From Carposina sasakii (Eukaryota; Arthropoda; Insecta; Lepidoptera; Carposinidae): DNA of 64,000 nt. The first letter of the stretch is position 1, and the number at the start of each line of letters is the position of its first letter. A program made the translations under genes and the position numbers. The stretch covers positions 4,278,001 to 4,342,000 of the forward strand of contig CP053154.1 in NCBI GenBank assembly GCA_014607495.2, in the 5' to 3' direction. The notes under the pieces were generated by a model. It saw only the letters and a list, made by a program, of their open reading frames with translations, was not told the DNA's origin and searched no databases. Of the stretch, positions 54,687 through 64,000 are shown one piece after another.

Positions 54687-54900
54687 ATTCCACTGCTGGA
54701 CGTAGGCCTACCCAGGACACGCCACAAGGCTACTGCTATAAATGGGTTTTACGAGTACCCATAGATCTGTGACCCATAGTCACCGTGCGCTGATTGTGTG
54801 GTCAAAACGGGAGCTGCCCGCCTACCTTCCGGAATCGCTTCTTACGATACCCACGGGCAGACATGGGCTGATACTAATTCTCCTGTACCGCCACCACATG
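54687..54900 (-). mobile_element. SINE-like element, family A copy 13
   Basis: A diverged minus-strand copy. The head is GTGGTGGCGGTACAGGAGAA, then GCCCATGTCTGCCCGTGGG and TATCGTAAGAAGCGATTCCG. The 3' part is CCTTGTGGCGTGTCCTGGGT, then AGGCCTACGTCCAGCAGTGG. A small internal duplication (TACCCATAGATCTGTGACCC region) is present. Confidence 0.75.
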
Positions 54901-55372
54901 ACTCATATGTATGGATTTATAATTCAAAGCTAGCTTAAGTTTTTTTTTCACGATCTGGGAATAATGCTTTATAGATAGCTCTATTTGCACCAAGTACTTC
55001 AATTAATTTTAAGTGATGTCTATGATACATGACTTCCCTTTTTCCTTCATTCCTCCCATAAACTTTTCTTGAAATGATTGACACAAATCTGTCAAACGAC
55101 CGACGACTGGCGTTCGCCTAGATATTTAATTTAGTAGTTCGGTGGTAACTATAACTTTGAATTGTATATATTTTACAAATATGAAATCATGAGTTTAAAT
55201 ATATCCTCGGGAAATATTGTATAATAAACTAATTAGAGAAATTAGATAATAGTACTTACTTCCAATGTTTACTAATAATATAAACAAACTATTGTAACAT
55301 TTTTGTGGGACTTCATACATAATATAATACATGTTACCATGTGTGTGTTAATCATTTATCTTTACTTGCTTG
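54901..55372. other. No gene recognised
   Basis: AT-rich spacer with no repeat or frame noted. Confidence 0.5.
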
Positions 55373-55477
55373 GCTTGCTGGAAGAGATGTCTTGTAGAGA
55401 TAAGCTTGCCATTGTACATGCATCTCTTCTTTTATCTTGTAAGCTATATTTTTTGTGTATGTGCAATAAAGAATAAT
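55373..55477 (+). mobile_element. Non-LTR retrotransposon 3' end, family C copy 2
   Basis: It contains GCTGGAAGAGATGTCTTGTA, GAGATAAGCTTGCCATTGTA, CATGCATCTCTTCTTTTATC and GTATGTGCAATAAAGAATAA. The intact AATAAA suggests the natural polyadenylated end of a poly(A)-type LINE. The partner copy is at 16531-16640. Confidence 0.7.
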
Positions 55478-56539
55478 ATTTTATTTCACCTCCTACATAA
55501 TTATTTAAAGCATTACTTACTTATTTATATTACTCAATGAAAGTTCTAATTCAATAGCCAAGTTTCTTCCGGCGATGGTAAACAATTTTGTCACAAGCTA
55601 ATTTTGTTGATTACTTTGGATACAATTACGTTACCGATCTAGGTAATGCCTGCCTAGTTGATAATTTAATTTAACTACCGGTAAAGTTAACAACTGAAAC
55701 GAGAAGTTGTTTTTGTTTGGCTATTTATTTATGTATTGCTATTACTGTGCTAGTAAAAATGCAGATTCTTAGAGGTTGTTCATAAATTTTGTTACGAAGA
55801 AAAGTAAATTTTAGAATAATGACGAAAAAAGATAATTTGGAAAAAAAAACTGGAATTTCTAAAGTAAGGTCCACTTATACCTGCTTGTTACGGGCGTTAT
55901 GGCCTTTCTATCAAAACCATTGCCATATCTAGAAGATCTATGTCATTGCACGATAATTGTATAATATCTTGTGGGTTCCATGGTTAAGGTTTGCAGCCTT
56001 GAGCTTGACTCGTGACTTTCCGTTTGATTACTTACTTATTTGTTACATTACTATTACTACTACATATTATTTTCTCAGAAAAATGAAGGAATCGGCAGCC
56101 ATTACCTATATTATAACTATATTGAGATCTATAGGTAATTTATTGGTCAGGAATCGTATTGGTTTATTTAATAATAAATACCTATTGACAATAAATCAAA
56201 TAAAATATAGGACTGCTTTTAAACCTTGTAAATATTGCTTGCCTACGATTTTGATCTCCAAATCGAGGACAAGATCCAGAGTGAGTCGAGCACAAAAATA
56301 GAGTTGGTTTACTTTCTAGCAAATAAGTAGAACATTTACTCGTAATATTTTAATAATGATATGATAAAACAAAAAACCTATAATGATTAAGAGTAGCGAC
56401 TGCATATTATTATAACATTAATGATGTTATTAAGAAAAGTTTAACTGAATAACAAAAGAGACTCTTGTCTTACTTTGTGAAGCCAAATTAAGAGGTTTGT
56501 CAATACATTTTCAGGGTTGAAATAATAAGAGGACGATTG
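55478..56539. other. No gene recognised
   Basis: AT-rich. The 114-codon plus-strand frame at 55957-56301 is isoleucine/tyrosine-rich, shows no domain and ends in a basic tail. It looks like a chance frame. Confidence 0.5.
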
Positions 56540-56850
56540 TTTAGGCCCACGCTGATGCCCACTCACGTACCTACCGTACTTCGTTTGTAGTTTGCGCTTT
56601 TTTTAGAAAGTCTTCCATTTTCACGTTTTCTTTTTATGTTTTTAATAAAGGGCTTGGTGCGAGAGTTATCTTGAGATCTCGAGTGGCTCACGTTTAGGTC
56701 GGGAATGTGAGAGATTCCTGCGAGAGTGCACTTAACGGGGTCTTTGGACGTGTTTTCTTGCATGAGGACTAAGATATATCTAGACTTAGCGCGGATTGAG
56801 GGCTTTAAATGAAAAGCCTTTGCGTGTAAGAATTTCATAAATATTCCTAA
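56540..56850. other. Candidate conserved non-coding element
   Basis: A G+C-richer, complex island (GGGCTTGGTGCGAGAGTTAT, then GAGTGCACTTAACGGGGTCT). A 91-codon minus-strand frame crosses it (MKFLHAKAFHLKPSIRAKSR start) with a basic, serine-rich peptide and no domain. The composition is unlike the flanks, and neither a coding nor a regulatory role is proven. Confidence 0.25.
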
Positions 56851-56928
56851 ATTCTATGTACAAGCCATTTTTAGAAAAGAAAAAGTCTGTGCCTCTATTT
56901 TTGGGACTATAAAACTTTCCCTCCCTCC

Positions 56929-57063
56929 GGCTAGATGGACCGATGACTTAAAGAGGACGGCTGGTAGTGATTGGATGGCAAAAACGGGACATCGAGCCAT
57001 GTGGCGTTCTCTGGGGGAGGCCTACGTCCAGCAATGGACTGCAATAGGCTGACGACGACGACA
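56929..57063 (+). mobile_element. RTE-like LINE 3' end, family A copy 14
   Basis: CCTCCGGCTAGATGGACCGA, GAGGACGGCTGGTAGTGATT, CGAGCCATGTGGCGTTCTCT, GGGGGAGGCCTACGTCCAGC, ending GGCTGACGACGACGACAAC. It encodes the RWTDDLKRTAGSDWM-type C-terminus. Strongly 5'-truncated, with a well-kept tail. Confidence 0.85.
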
Positions 57064-58283
57064 ACCTAAAACTTTAGACATATTATATATTATTTGTTTG
57101 ATAGTAAATTCAATAGTTTTATATGAATAACTGATGCTGACGCTTTCTTGTAGATGCTCAATTCCATTGAATCAAATTATCCGTATTTATTTGATGCAGT
57201 TTACAACATTCGACACTAACTCAACATTTCATGGCGCATAAAAAACATAAATTGTACTTCATGAAACGAGTATAAAAACAATATTTACGACCTTTTCTCG
57301 GGCGTAATCGTATCGTATCATAAGCTTGTAAATCTACAGAAATGACCGCTTTAGGGCCTTTTCGAAGTAATGACCCCATTAAAGTACTATTTAGTGTCAA
57401 CCGGTGTCTGTTGATTGAAGGTGATGGTTATTTATTATAACAATTCTTTTGTAACCACTTTGCAATTGTATTGATTTTAATCATAATAATATATTTTGAC
57501 TTTTATTATGATCTACTAAAGCTTTAGTTTTGCCTGTCTAATGACTATCTCTACTGTTAGTGACATTACAAACGTAGGACAGTTACGCCCAATTACCTCA
57601 CATAGTACCTAACTTTTAGTGTACACTAATGTCATTTAATTAAATTTAATTTAACAATCTAATAAACTTTTGTGCATTTCGTTAAAAATTTTATTCATTT
57701 TCTTGCGTAATAATCAAAATAACTTATATCTTATTTATTCGGCCCTGTTCAAATTCTAATACCTAAAAAGGTAGAGAAGTACCTACATTAATATTTATGA
57801 TATTAAAGATGAACCTAAAACATCATTTCCCAGGTTAAAAAATGTCGATTACTTATATGAGTTTTAATTAAAGTATCTAAAAATTCGGTCGAATTGTGCG
57901 AAGATCGGTGTATGTGTTAATTAATTATTGGTAGACATACCTTATAATTCTCAATAAATGACCATTAGAAGCTCATTACCTATTGCCTTTTTAAAATAAT
58001 CACAAAGTATTTTAGCATTTGATAAATAAATTAATATGGTCGCGTAGGTTTAAACCATTCGGTTATGCGCCTTCAACGAACGCCAAGTAGTTCGGTGAAG
58101 ATGACAAAGCCCTTCAGGCTATCATCAGTGTATCATAACAAAAAAAAAGTATGGAGCAGACTTTGAATCTAGCTAGGAGGATAATATCAAATGTCATGTT
58201 TGACAGCGATTATCTAGCGATTGAGACCGGTTGCGTGTTAGATAATCAGCCTGCCGACTGCGTAAAAAATTGACCCAGTGTCA
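57064..58283. other. No gene recognised
   Basis: AT-rich DNA. The perfect palindrome TTAGTGTACACTAA lies near 57617. No frames of note. Confidence 0.5.
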
Positions 58284-58291
58284 CTCTAGAC
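58284..58291. repeat. 8-bp target-site duplication of the hAT-type MITE, left
   Basis: CTCTAGAC, repeated exactly at 58479-58486. Confidence 0.85.
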
Positions 58292-58478
58292 CAGTGGTTC
58301 TCAAAGTGATCTATGTGAACCCCCAGGGGTCCACAAGGGACTCGATGGGGGTCTACGTTGGCGTGAAAAAATGGGATTTCACAATTAATTTGTATGTGTT
58401 GTAAGTATGTAGGGGGTCCACCAGAACCAGTTAACTTTTGAAAGGGGTCTATGAAAAATGAAAGTTTGGGAACCCCTG
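58292..58478. mobile_element. hAT-type MITE
   Basis: A 187-bp element. The left end is CAGTGGTTCTCAAAGTG and the right end, reverse complemented, is CAGGGGTTCCCAAACTT: terminal inverted repeats with the CAG.GGTTC.CAAA form known from hAT elements. The exact 8-bp duplication CTCTAGAC on both sides is also the hAT length. The interior (GGGGTCCACAAGGGACTCGA, then GGGGTCTACG) has no coding capacity, so it would be moved by a transposase elsewhere. Confidence 0.92.
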
Positions 58479-58642
58479 CTCTAGACTAAGATGAATCTAA
58501 TAATACCTATCAATGAGACAAGCCATTTAGGAAAAGGCATATAGATACATACAACCACTCGAAAAACATAAGCGGGTTGCTTATATTTTATATGCCACTT
58601 TATTGCAAGCAAATATTGTACTCAAACTTGTTGTTTTCATTC

Positions 58643-58839
58643 ATTAATCTATGAAATTATTAATAAAGAAATGGAAAAGATTCCTCACCCGGGTGGGAAT
58701 CGAACCCACGACCTCTGCATTCCGTGCCAGCGCTCTACCACTGAGCCACCGGGTCAATTATTCGGGTGACGAATTTTACCATCTCTTTTTGAAATTACAT
58801 TATTGGAAACGTTATTTTTCTATGATTATTAATCTATGA
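58643..58839 (-). mobile_element. tRNA-like SINE with probable 12-bp target-site duplication
   Basis: ATTAATCTATGA flanks the unit at 58643-58654 and 58828-58839. Inside, 58686-58755 (minus) reads like a tRNA: GACCCGG acceptor strand, GGCTCAGTGGTAGAGCG D-arm (A box), loop ACGGAAT, and a GTGGGTTCGATTCCCAC T-arm (B box), with six of seven acceptor pairs. The anticodon stem pairs badly and position 33 is C instead of U, so it is not a functional tRNA gene. The plus-strand peptide RVGIEPTTSAFRASALPLSH is a known artefact of such repeats. Confidence 0.65.
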
Positions 58840-59180
58840 TCTCGAACATAGGTCGTATACCTTTTACATAATAGGTATAAAGGAGCTGATATTAATCACA
58901 TGTTAGTGAACTTACTAAACCTATACAGTGAAGTGTTCACATACAATTCAGAAACGAAGGACTAGTCACTCGGGAATGTAAACGTTGTAAATACAATTAA
59001 CGTGAAGCCTCACAGCATCTATGTTATACGAGTTTCTAATATTGTAGCCGTAAATTACATAGAGACGTCACTACAGATTAACTACTTTGTGAACCTTAAT
59101 AATGTAGGTAAATCTAATAGATTGAACAAAGGTGTCCCAATTCCTCTAGAAAATTATAGTTTACACTATAGTAGTTGTTT
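58840..59180. other. No gene recognised
   Basis: A 73-codon plus-strand frame (59002-59223) overlaps the following repeat and shows no domain. Confidence 0.45.
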
Positions 59181-59250
59181 TGCTGAAAATGGCTTTAGAA
59201 TCTCTTTTGTGATCGTGCAGTAGTGCTGGCTACTTCAACTGTGTCTATAC
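59181..59250 (+). mobile_element. Interspersed repeat, family B copy 12 (3' part)
   Basis: GAAAATGGCTTTAGAATCTC, TTTTGTGATCGTGCAGTAGT and GCTGGCTACTT correspond to the 3' portion of the family. Diverged. Confidence 0.5.
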
Positions 59251-60564
59251 GTTTCAAAGAAGTTGTACCTTTCCCAAAAGTGGAGTAAATCGTATAATTA
59301 GCTAACCTCTAGATTTTGTTGATGACCTATGAAACAGCGGCATTTGTATTCACTGAATTGTCCGCATACCACACACGCACACCGATTATTCACATAATTG
59401 TGTTCACAAGAGAGGAAAATATCGAAGTCGTGATCTCGACATATCACGTAGGTATTAGTTCAATTAAAAGCATAGCCGAGCATTGCCGTGGTCATGTCAA
59501 CAAATGGTGCCTGTAATAGGTACGCCTTCTGTTAATTGCCTTGTCAAACACAAGGGCATAAATCTTGTTGTTTGGCTAACGATGCAGTGTGAAATAAAAA
59601 AGTACTCGCTCTGAGCTTATGTGTGGAAGGACCTCAATAATATTGTGTGGTTTGGCTTGTTAATGAATCTACTTAATATGCGGTTAAAATTTGCATTGTC
59701 ATAGGTTACCTTGTTTTTTATAACTAGTATCAGTAGTTCCAATTTTATACGATTTCTTTTTAGTTTCATCAGATTTAAATTAGATTCGATGCATTTGCCC
59801 TACTTATTTAATATCTCATATATTTTTCTGCCTTTGTCATTGTCTGAATTAACATAACGTAGCTTAGGAAGAAAATGGTAAACTAACAATATGTTTAACA
59901 TTTCAAGTAGGTACATAAATAATTGGCCCTTATCTTGGGACAAAATAAAAACTCTCTGATTCGACGATTGCGAAATTGCCGTTGTCGCTTATTATTTTGT
60001 TATAAATCAAGCTAAGTTTATAATTTACTTTTCACCGAGCCTTGTAATTCGTATGATAATGAGGTAAAATTATGCGAGCGAAAAAGGAAATTTCCTAGTT
60101 CCAACTATTCGTTTGATAACCACCGTAGAGTGCGTTTCACAAAACAGTTACTATGAACGATGGCGCCAGTTGCTCAGCTTACGGCTGTATAATCTGTGTA
60201 ACTCTGTACAAAAATGTTAGTTCCAAAATCGTGCACGGGAACTATGTAAAGAACTCTAGTTGCAGAAAACCTAACTTCGTAATAAAGAACTACACTTTGC
60301 AGGAAATACGCTCGCGCGCTTTCATTTTCTTTGACATTTAGTGTATTATTAGCAATAAAAGGTCTTGATCTTAATTTTGATCTATAGGTACATATCGTTT
60401 TTATTAGAAACTAGGGATCCGTCCCGGCTTTGCACGGATGTAATGCCCTTTCACGTGGGCGGCTGCTTTGGTTGAAAGTGTTGTTTTTAGACTTATTAAG
60501 GCAATTTTTTTATTTTTCTTTCCGTAAGAATCAAAATATTATTTAGAACTACATAGATAGATAG
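59251..60564. other. No gene recognised
   Basis: Frames at 59316-59516 and 60153-60341 (62-66 codons) lack features. A patch at 60415-60480 (GGATCCGTCCCGGCTTTGCA, then CGTGGGCGGC) is G+C-richer and may be a repeat scrap. Confidence 0.45.
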
Positions 60565-60637
60565 ATTTTTTTTATTGCACTATAAAGTTATACAAAGGCG
60601 AACTTAATGCTACATAGCATTCTCTTCCAGTTAACCA
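60565..60637 (-). mobile_element. Poly(A)-type LINE 3' end, family D copy 3
   Basis: The minus strand reads GTTAACTGGAAGAGAATGCT, ATGTAGCATTAAGTTCGCC, TTTGTATAACTTTATAGTGC and AATAAAAAAAATC. The poly(A) end is preserved. Confidence 0.7.
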
Positions 60638-60812
60638 GTACATACTCACTTACTACATTTTAACGGTGTTATTGACTAAAGTTAGATACTGTTTAAAAAA
60701 AGGTATAGAATATCTGTGAAAATATGGCAATGTTTATCTTAAATAATGGTTATATTTGTAAAAATCCAGTTTGACTTTTTAACGATACGCAATATACCTA
60801 CTTACATACATC

Positions 60813-60985
60813 AAATCTATCTATACATATAATAAAAATGTAACGGATCGCTGTCTGTACATGGAAGATATATGAGAAAAAATATTATAGGAGACCTTTA
60901 TCAACGCAATAGTACCCAAAAGAATGATTTTTGGAATTTTTGTCTGTTTGTCTGTGCGTTTGTGCACGCTAATCAGAAATTCGAG
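60813..60985 (-). mobile_element. Interspersed repeat, family H copy 5 (3' part)
   Basis: The minus strand matches 7775-7945 almost word for word: GCGTGCACAAACGCACAGAC, AATCATTCTTTTGGGTACTA, GATAAAGGTCTCCTATAATA and CAGACAGCGATCCGTTACAT. Frames on both strands here are spurious. Confidence 0.75.
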
Positions 60986-61103
60986 TCGGAGGTACCTTAT
61001 AGTCAGCCCTCGAGTTTTCGTTACAATGAATTCACTACACTGTGTACTAAACTTGCTCATATTCCTTACATAAATAGCGATAATACGGTCACTTTGAACT
61101 TAG

Positions 61104-61186
61104 TATTCCAAACGTAGCTATGGAATTTCCTTTATGATCTTGCAGTTCTGGCGGCCCTATTTTCGGAACATAGCCGTATGTATGTA
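61104..61186 (+). mobile_element. Interspersed repeat, family B copy 13 (3' part)
   Basis: ATTCCAAACGTAGCTATGGA, TTTATGATCTTGCAGTTCTG and CGGAACATAGCCGTATG, followed by a TATGTATG tail. It adjoins the AAAT-rich tail of the next SINE. Confidence 0.6.
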
Positions 61187-61189
61187 TGA

Positions 61190-61438
61190 ATAAATAAATA
61201 AATAAATATTCACACACTACACAACACATTAACCTAGTCTCACATTAAGATCCCTATTAAGGTCTTGTGTCGTGGGTACTAAGCAACGGTATGTAAATAC
61301 ATAGAAAAGTATAGAAACATCCATGACTCGGAAACAAACATCGATATTCATCATATTAATGTTTGCACCTACCGGGATTCGAACCCAGGACCTATGGCGT
61401 CGCAGGCAGGGTCACTACCTACTAGACCAATCGGCCGT
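61190..61438 (-). mobile_element. tRNA-derived SINE, full copy
   Basis: The minus-strand head CGGCCGATTGGTCTAGTAGG, then GGGTTCGAATCCCGG, is tRNA-like with A- and B-box matches (about 61370-61438). The body has GATGTTTGTTTCCGAGTCAT and CCACGACACAAGACCTTAA. The tail is (TTTA)n at 61190-61215. It belongs to the same family as 19985-20226, and head-to-head comparison of the two gives the consensus. Confidence 0.85.
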
Positions 61439-61765
61439 CAAATCTTTGACTTAATGAAAACTAAGCGACACTATTATGTACTAAACTTGCTCATCTTCCT
61501 AAATAAGTAAATAGGGACATTACAGTCACTACGGACTAAGTCAAAACTAAGCGACTAGCCAACCAAGTGTGGCTTCGCACTAAGTGGCTACACTGCACCT
61601 GATGGCTAATGTTACGCTAGTGCAACACGCGACACCGAGAGTGAGGCACGCCACAATTATGCATTAAGGCTGGCCTTATCGGTTTTTTAGTTACGGTCTG
61701 TCATGACCCTTATTTATTCTTACTTATACGAGTATAACAATAGTTAATGGTTGTTTTTTTTTTTT
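61439..61765. other. No gene recognised
   Basis: A moderately complex stretch. It ends in a poly(T) run (about 61751-61769). Confidence 0.45.
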
Positions 61766-61848
61766 TTTTACACTGTAAGAATCTCCTTCGTGATCCTGCT
61801 GCAGCTCTGGCTACCTCATTTTGGGAACACAGCCCTGTGAATATGTAT
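61766..61848 (+). mobile_element. Interspersed repeat, family B copy 14 (3' part)
   Basis: GTAAGAATCTCCTTCGTGAT, CCTGCTGCAGCTCTGGCTAC, CATTTTGGGAACACAGCC and a TATGTATATA tail, into which the next element is inserted. Confidence 0.65.
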
Positions 61849-61849
61849 A

Positions 61850-62230
61850 TACAGGATGTTTTTTTGTGGCCACCTTTAACGAAGGGTACGTATTCTATAC
61901 ATGAAATAAAGTAAGTTTATGCCAAAAAAAATGCTGGGAAAAAAAAAATGATTTTTTTTTTAAATTCCTTGATCGTGCTTGATTTATAGTGTCTAGTGTT
62001 CATGTTAGTTTTTTTATAGACAGATATTAATTATTTTTCGTGAAAAAATCCTGCTACGCGCGTCTATGTGCATTTATGCAGAAAAACGCAGTCTATTTAC
62101 TCAACTTTGGACCCTAATATTTTGGAAACCAGACACTTCCCAGGTATGCTTCCATGGAGAAAAATGATCGTGATGATGAGGAGAGTCCGTAGTTTTCGGG
62201 AACGTTGACGACCAAAAATCATCCTGTATA
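61850..62230 (-). mobile_element. Non-autonomous element, family E copy 4 (inverted)
   Basis: It runs ACAGGATGTTTTTTTGTGGC on the plus strand and ends CAAAAATCATCCTGTATA. The whole unit is the reverse complement of copies 1-3 (GTCTATGTGCATTTATGCAG, CAGGTATGCTTCCATGGAG, GATCGTGATGATGAGGAGAG). TATA flanks both ends, consistent with insertion at TA in the tail of the family-B copy. Confidence 0.85.
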
Positions 62231-62304
62231 GGTATTTAATCAAAAACATCGAGAAGGACGACATGAAGTTTCGTTTATTGTTTTGTCACTTCCATTATCT
62301 AGAG

Positions 62305-62405
62305 TATTCTAGAGGTTAGACAGATGTATGAAATTACACACCCGCTTTTCACCAATTAGCCCGTTAAGTCCCATGTGGTAATGGCTGAGCCTACTGCCAC
62401 TTTTT
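62305..62405 (+). repeat. Non-LTR 3'-region fragment, family I copy 2
   Basis: GAAATTACACACCCGCTTTT, CACCAATTAGCCCGTTAAGT and CCATGTGGTAATGGCTGAGC. The first part matches 12372-12462. Confidence 0.45.
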
Positions 62406-63760
62406 GGATGCATACAGGTAACACAAAAACAGCTGGTCACGATTTCAAAGGAAAATGTTTTACATTCATTCTGAATTGCCTATATAAGCTGTTAGCGCCA
62501 AGGTCTCTTCTGTTGTATAGCAGGGTGCATCACAGGCAGATGAGATGAGATGATGATCAACACTTCTATTGCCCGATACAAAATGCAAAATAAGAGGAAA
62601 ATGCAAAATATCCCTTTGCCACGTATTTCATCAAACAGATTAAAAATTAATTAAGAGTTTGAAATCTAGGTTTAGGGTTCCGACTAAAAGTTAACGGCAC
62701 ACTTTTCAGAGATAAGCTCATTCCGAGCTATAAGCTAGAATTAACTTGTCTGCGGTTATTTCGGTTGGCGCCTGGACATAGATATAAATAGATAACACAT
62801 TCCAATATTACATTTCAAATTATCAGAGTAAAATATTATGTTTACAATGATTTTACAGTTTCAAACTAAGATACATACTCTGTACTTTTGCATAAAATTT
62901 GTGGTATTTACTATATACATAAGCGTTTTTCTATAACCAATTTATATTAATAAAGGTGGAATAAAAACTTCACTCCAAAATTGAAAGTTATATTTTGTAT
63001 GAAAAAAATGGACTTTCTCGGAATAAAATAACAGTCTTTACTAGGTAAACTGGGAATGAGATGAGACACCGCTGATTCTAGATTCCTTACCCCGCTTCAC
63101 TGTTTACAGTTTTCCTCTCAGTATCTTCAGTGGTAGACAGGCCATCTACTGTCATCTATAGGTATATCTGTGAACAGAACACAAAAAAGTTTAATAAAGG
63201 AGATAATCCGATGCTATTTTATTTTGTGTTTTAATTTAGGGGTCGTTGTACTGTTAAATGGTAATTATTTTTTATTAAAATTAAAGATCCCTGTATTATA
63301 AATGAAATAAGGTAAGTAGGTAATATCCAAAGTATGAATACATATTAACTGTGACACAAGTATCTGCACCAATATTGTCGTAGTACTTCTACTTTCAACT
63401 TTCGCAAATAAAATTGTAATGAGGGGTTAGCTGATATACCGGTTTATTACGGCCGCTAAATGACGGCACTGCTATCCCAGGAAACGAAACCTTAAAAGCC
63501 TTAATCATGCGTTGAACTTTCTTAATACATAATAACAACTGCTCATTGACGTGACGTAGGCTTGGCCTAGAGTCTGAAATTGTTTTCTTAGCCCATTTTA
63601 AGTACGAAGCGAATACAATCTTGAATATATTGATGCTACTATCAAACTGATATACCTTACATCGACTGCGAATTCCGATTCCACGGGTATATTCAGTATG
63701 GCTGACTGTACCTAAGCGAGCATCTAATCTCCACTGCATGTAGGTAGTCGTCATCCGGTA
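62406..63760. other. No gene confirmed
   Basis: AT-rich up to 63400, then more balanced composition. A 119-codon minus-strand frame (63395-63754; MTTTYMQWRLDARLGTVSHT start) has no domain that I recognise. Together with the next island it could mark the edge of a gene outside the window, but that is a guess. Confidence 0.35.
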
Positions 63761-63761
63761 G

Positions 63762-63980
63762 GGTCAGCAACAATGGTCAGCTCGGTTCCGGCGGCGGCAG
63801 GAAATGGAGCGGCCACTGTCGCTGCTGACGTTACTTGACCTGCCGACAAATGCCGGTGCATTACGTGCGGACGGTAGCCGAAAAATGTGGCTCTGGAAAT
63901 CCGATTTACAGATGCAATTTTGGTATAGAGAGAAACGTGTGGATTTGAAGTTCGGTTTGGGATGGGATTTGTTGCAGTAG
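63762..63980 (+). other. G+C-rich island with a short open frame at the window edge
   Basis: The island contains TCGGTTCCGGCGGCGGCAGG and stays open on the plus strand from 63762 to the stop at 63978-63980. The first in-frame ATG is at 63804 and gives 58 residues (MERPLSLLTLLDLPTNAG start). The stop is followed by GTAGGT, a donor-like sequence. A second ATG frame (63773, MVSSVPAAAGNGAATVA) stops after 21 residues, and the minus strand also has a 77-codon frame (63764-63997). No family is recognised. It may be a 5' exon, a promoter-type CpG patch or chance. Confidence 0.3.
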
Positions 63981-64000
63981 GTAGGTATTAAGGACATTTT

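Noticed and set aside
55957..56301. 114-codon plus-strand frame
   Set aside because: The AT-driven composition is rich in I, Y and L, with no domain, start context or splice evidence.
58686..58755. Functional tRNA gene on the minus strand
   Set aside because: The A- and B-box arms are good, but the anticodon stem is poorly paired, position 33 is C, and the unit is flanked by a duplication as in a SINE.

Overview
The window reads as AT-rich, repeat-dense insect DNA, most likely from a moth or butterfly (Lepidoptera). That placement is an inference from the repeats: RTE-type LINEs with ATGT or TGA tails, tRNA-derived SINEs, several short interspersed families I associate with lepidopteran genomes, and an interstitial CCTAA run. 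I find no host protein-coding gene that I can name, no rRNA and no intact tRNA. Almost every long reading frame is either part of a non-LTR retrotransposon or a shadow of one. The window is probably intergenic DNA or a large intron.

The centrepiece is a full-length RTE-like LINE at 12901-16423 on the minus strand. It carries an apurinic-type endonuclease and a reverse transcriptase, a 5' leader and an (ATGT)n 3' tail, and it is bounded by a perfect 12-bp target-site duplication. Its single frame is broken twice: by a homopolymer frameshift near 14688-14698, and by a 15-base stop-containing insertion right after the FIDL motif of the reverse transcriptase. A second, much more decayed LINE (43035-44840, minus) keeps recognisable reverse-transcriptase motifs. 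A third family survives only as a C-terminal scrap (42771-43024).

The rest is layered small repeats. Family A (14 copies) is the 3' end of an RTE-like LINE ending in (TGA)n, plus internally deleted 5'-head/3'-tail derivatives; one 55-bp copy still has a 12-bp target-site duplication. Family B (about 14 copies) is the commonest repeat and serves as a landing site for other elements. Families E and F are about 290-395-bp elements with TACAGGGTG-type ends. There are strongly palindromic MITEs at 30894-31152, 40051-40333 and 46208-46392, a hAT-type MITE with an exact 8-bp duplication (58292-58478), tRNA-like SINEs, a roughly 120-bp minisatellite inside a repeat (33958-34395), and 3' ends of other non-LTR elements. 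Nested insertions (46.2 kb, 17.5 kb, 30.8 kb) give a relative order of events.

Between repeats lie long AT-rich stretches without reading frames. A few islands (about 4.0, 10.3, 12.1, 18.1, 26.4, 56.7 and 63.8 kb) are richer in G+C and look less random. They are candidates for conserved non-coding elements or short exons, but the sequence alone cannot prove this. No CRISPR array, operon or new multi-gene system is present; the points of interest are transposon biology and possible cis-regulatory DNA.
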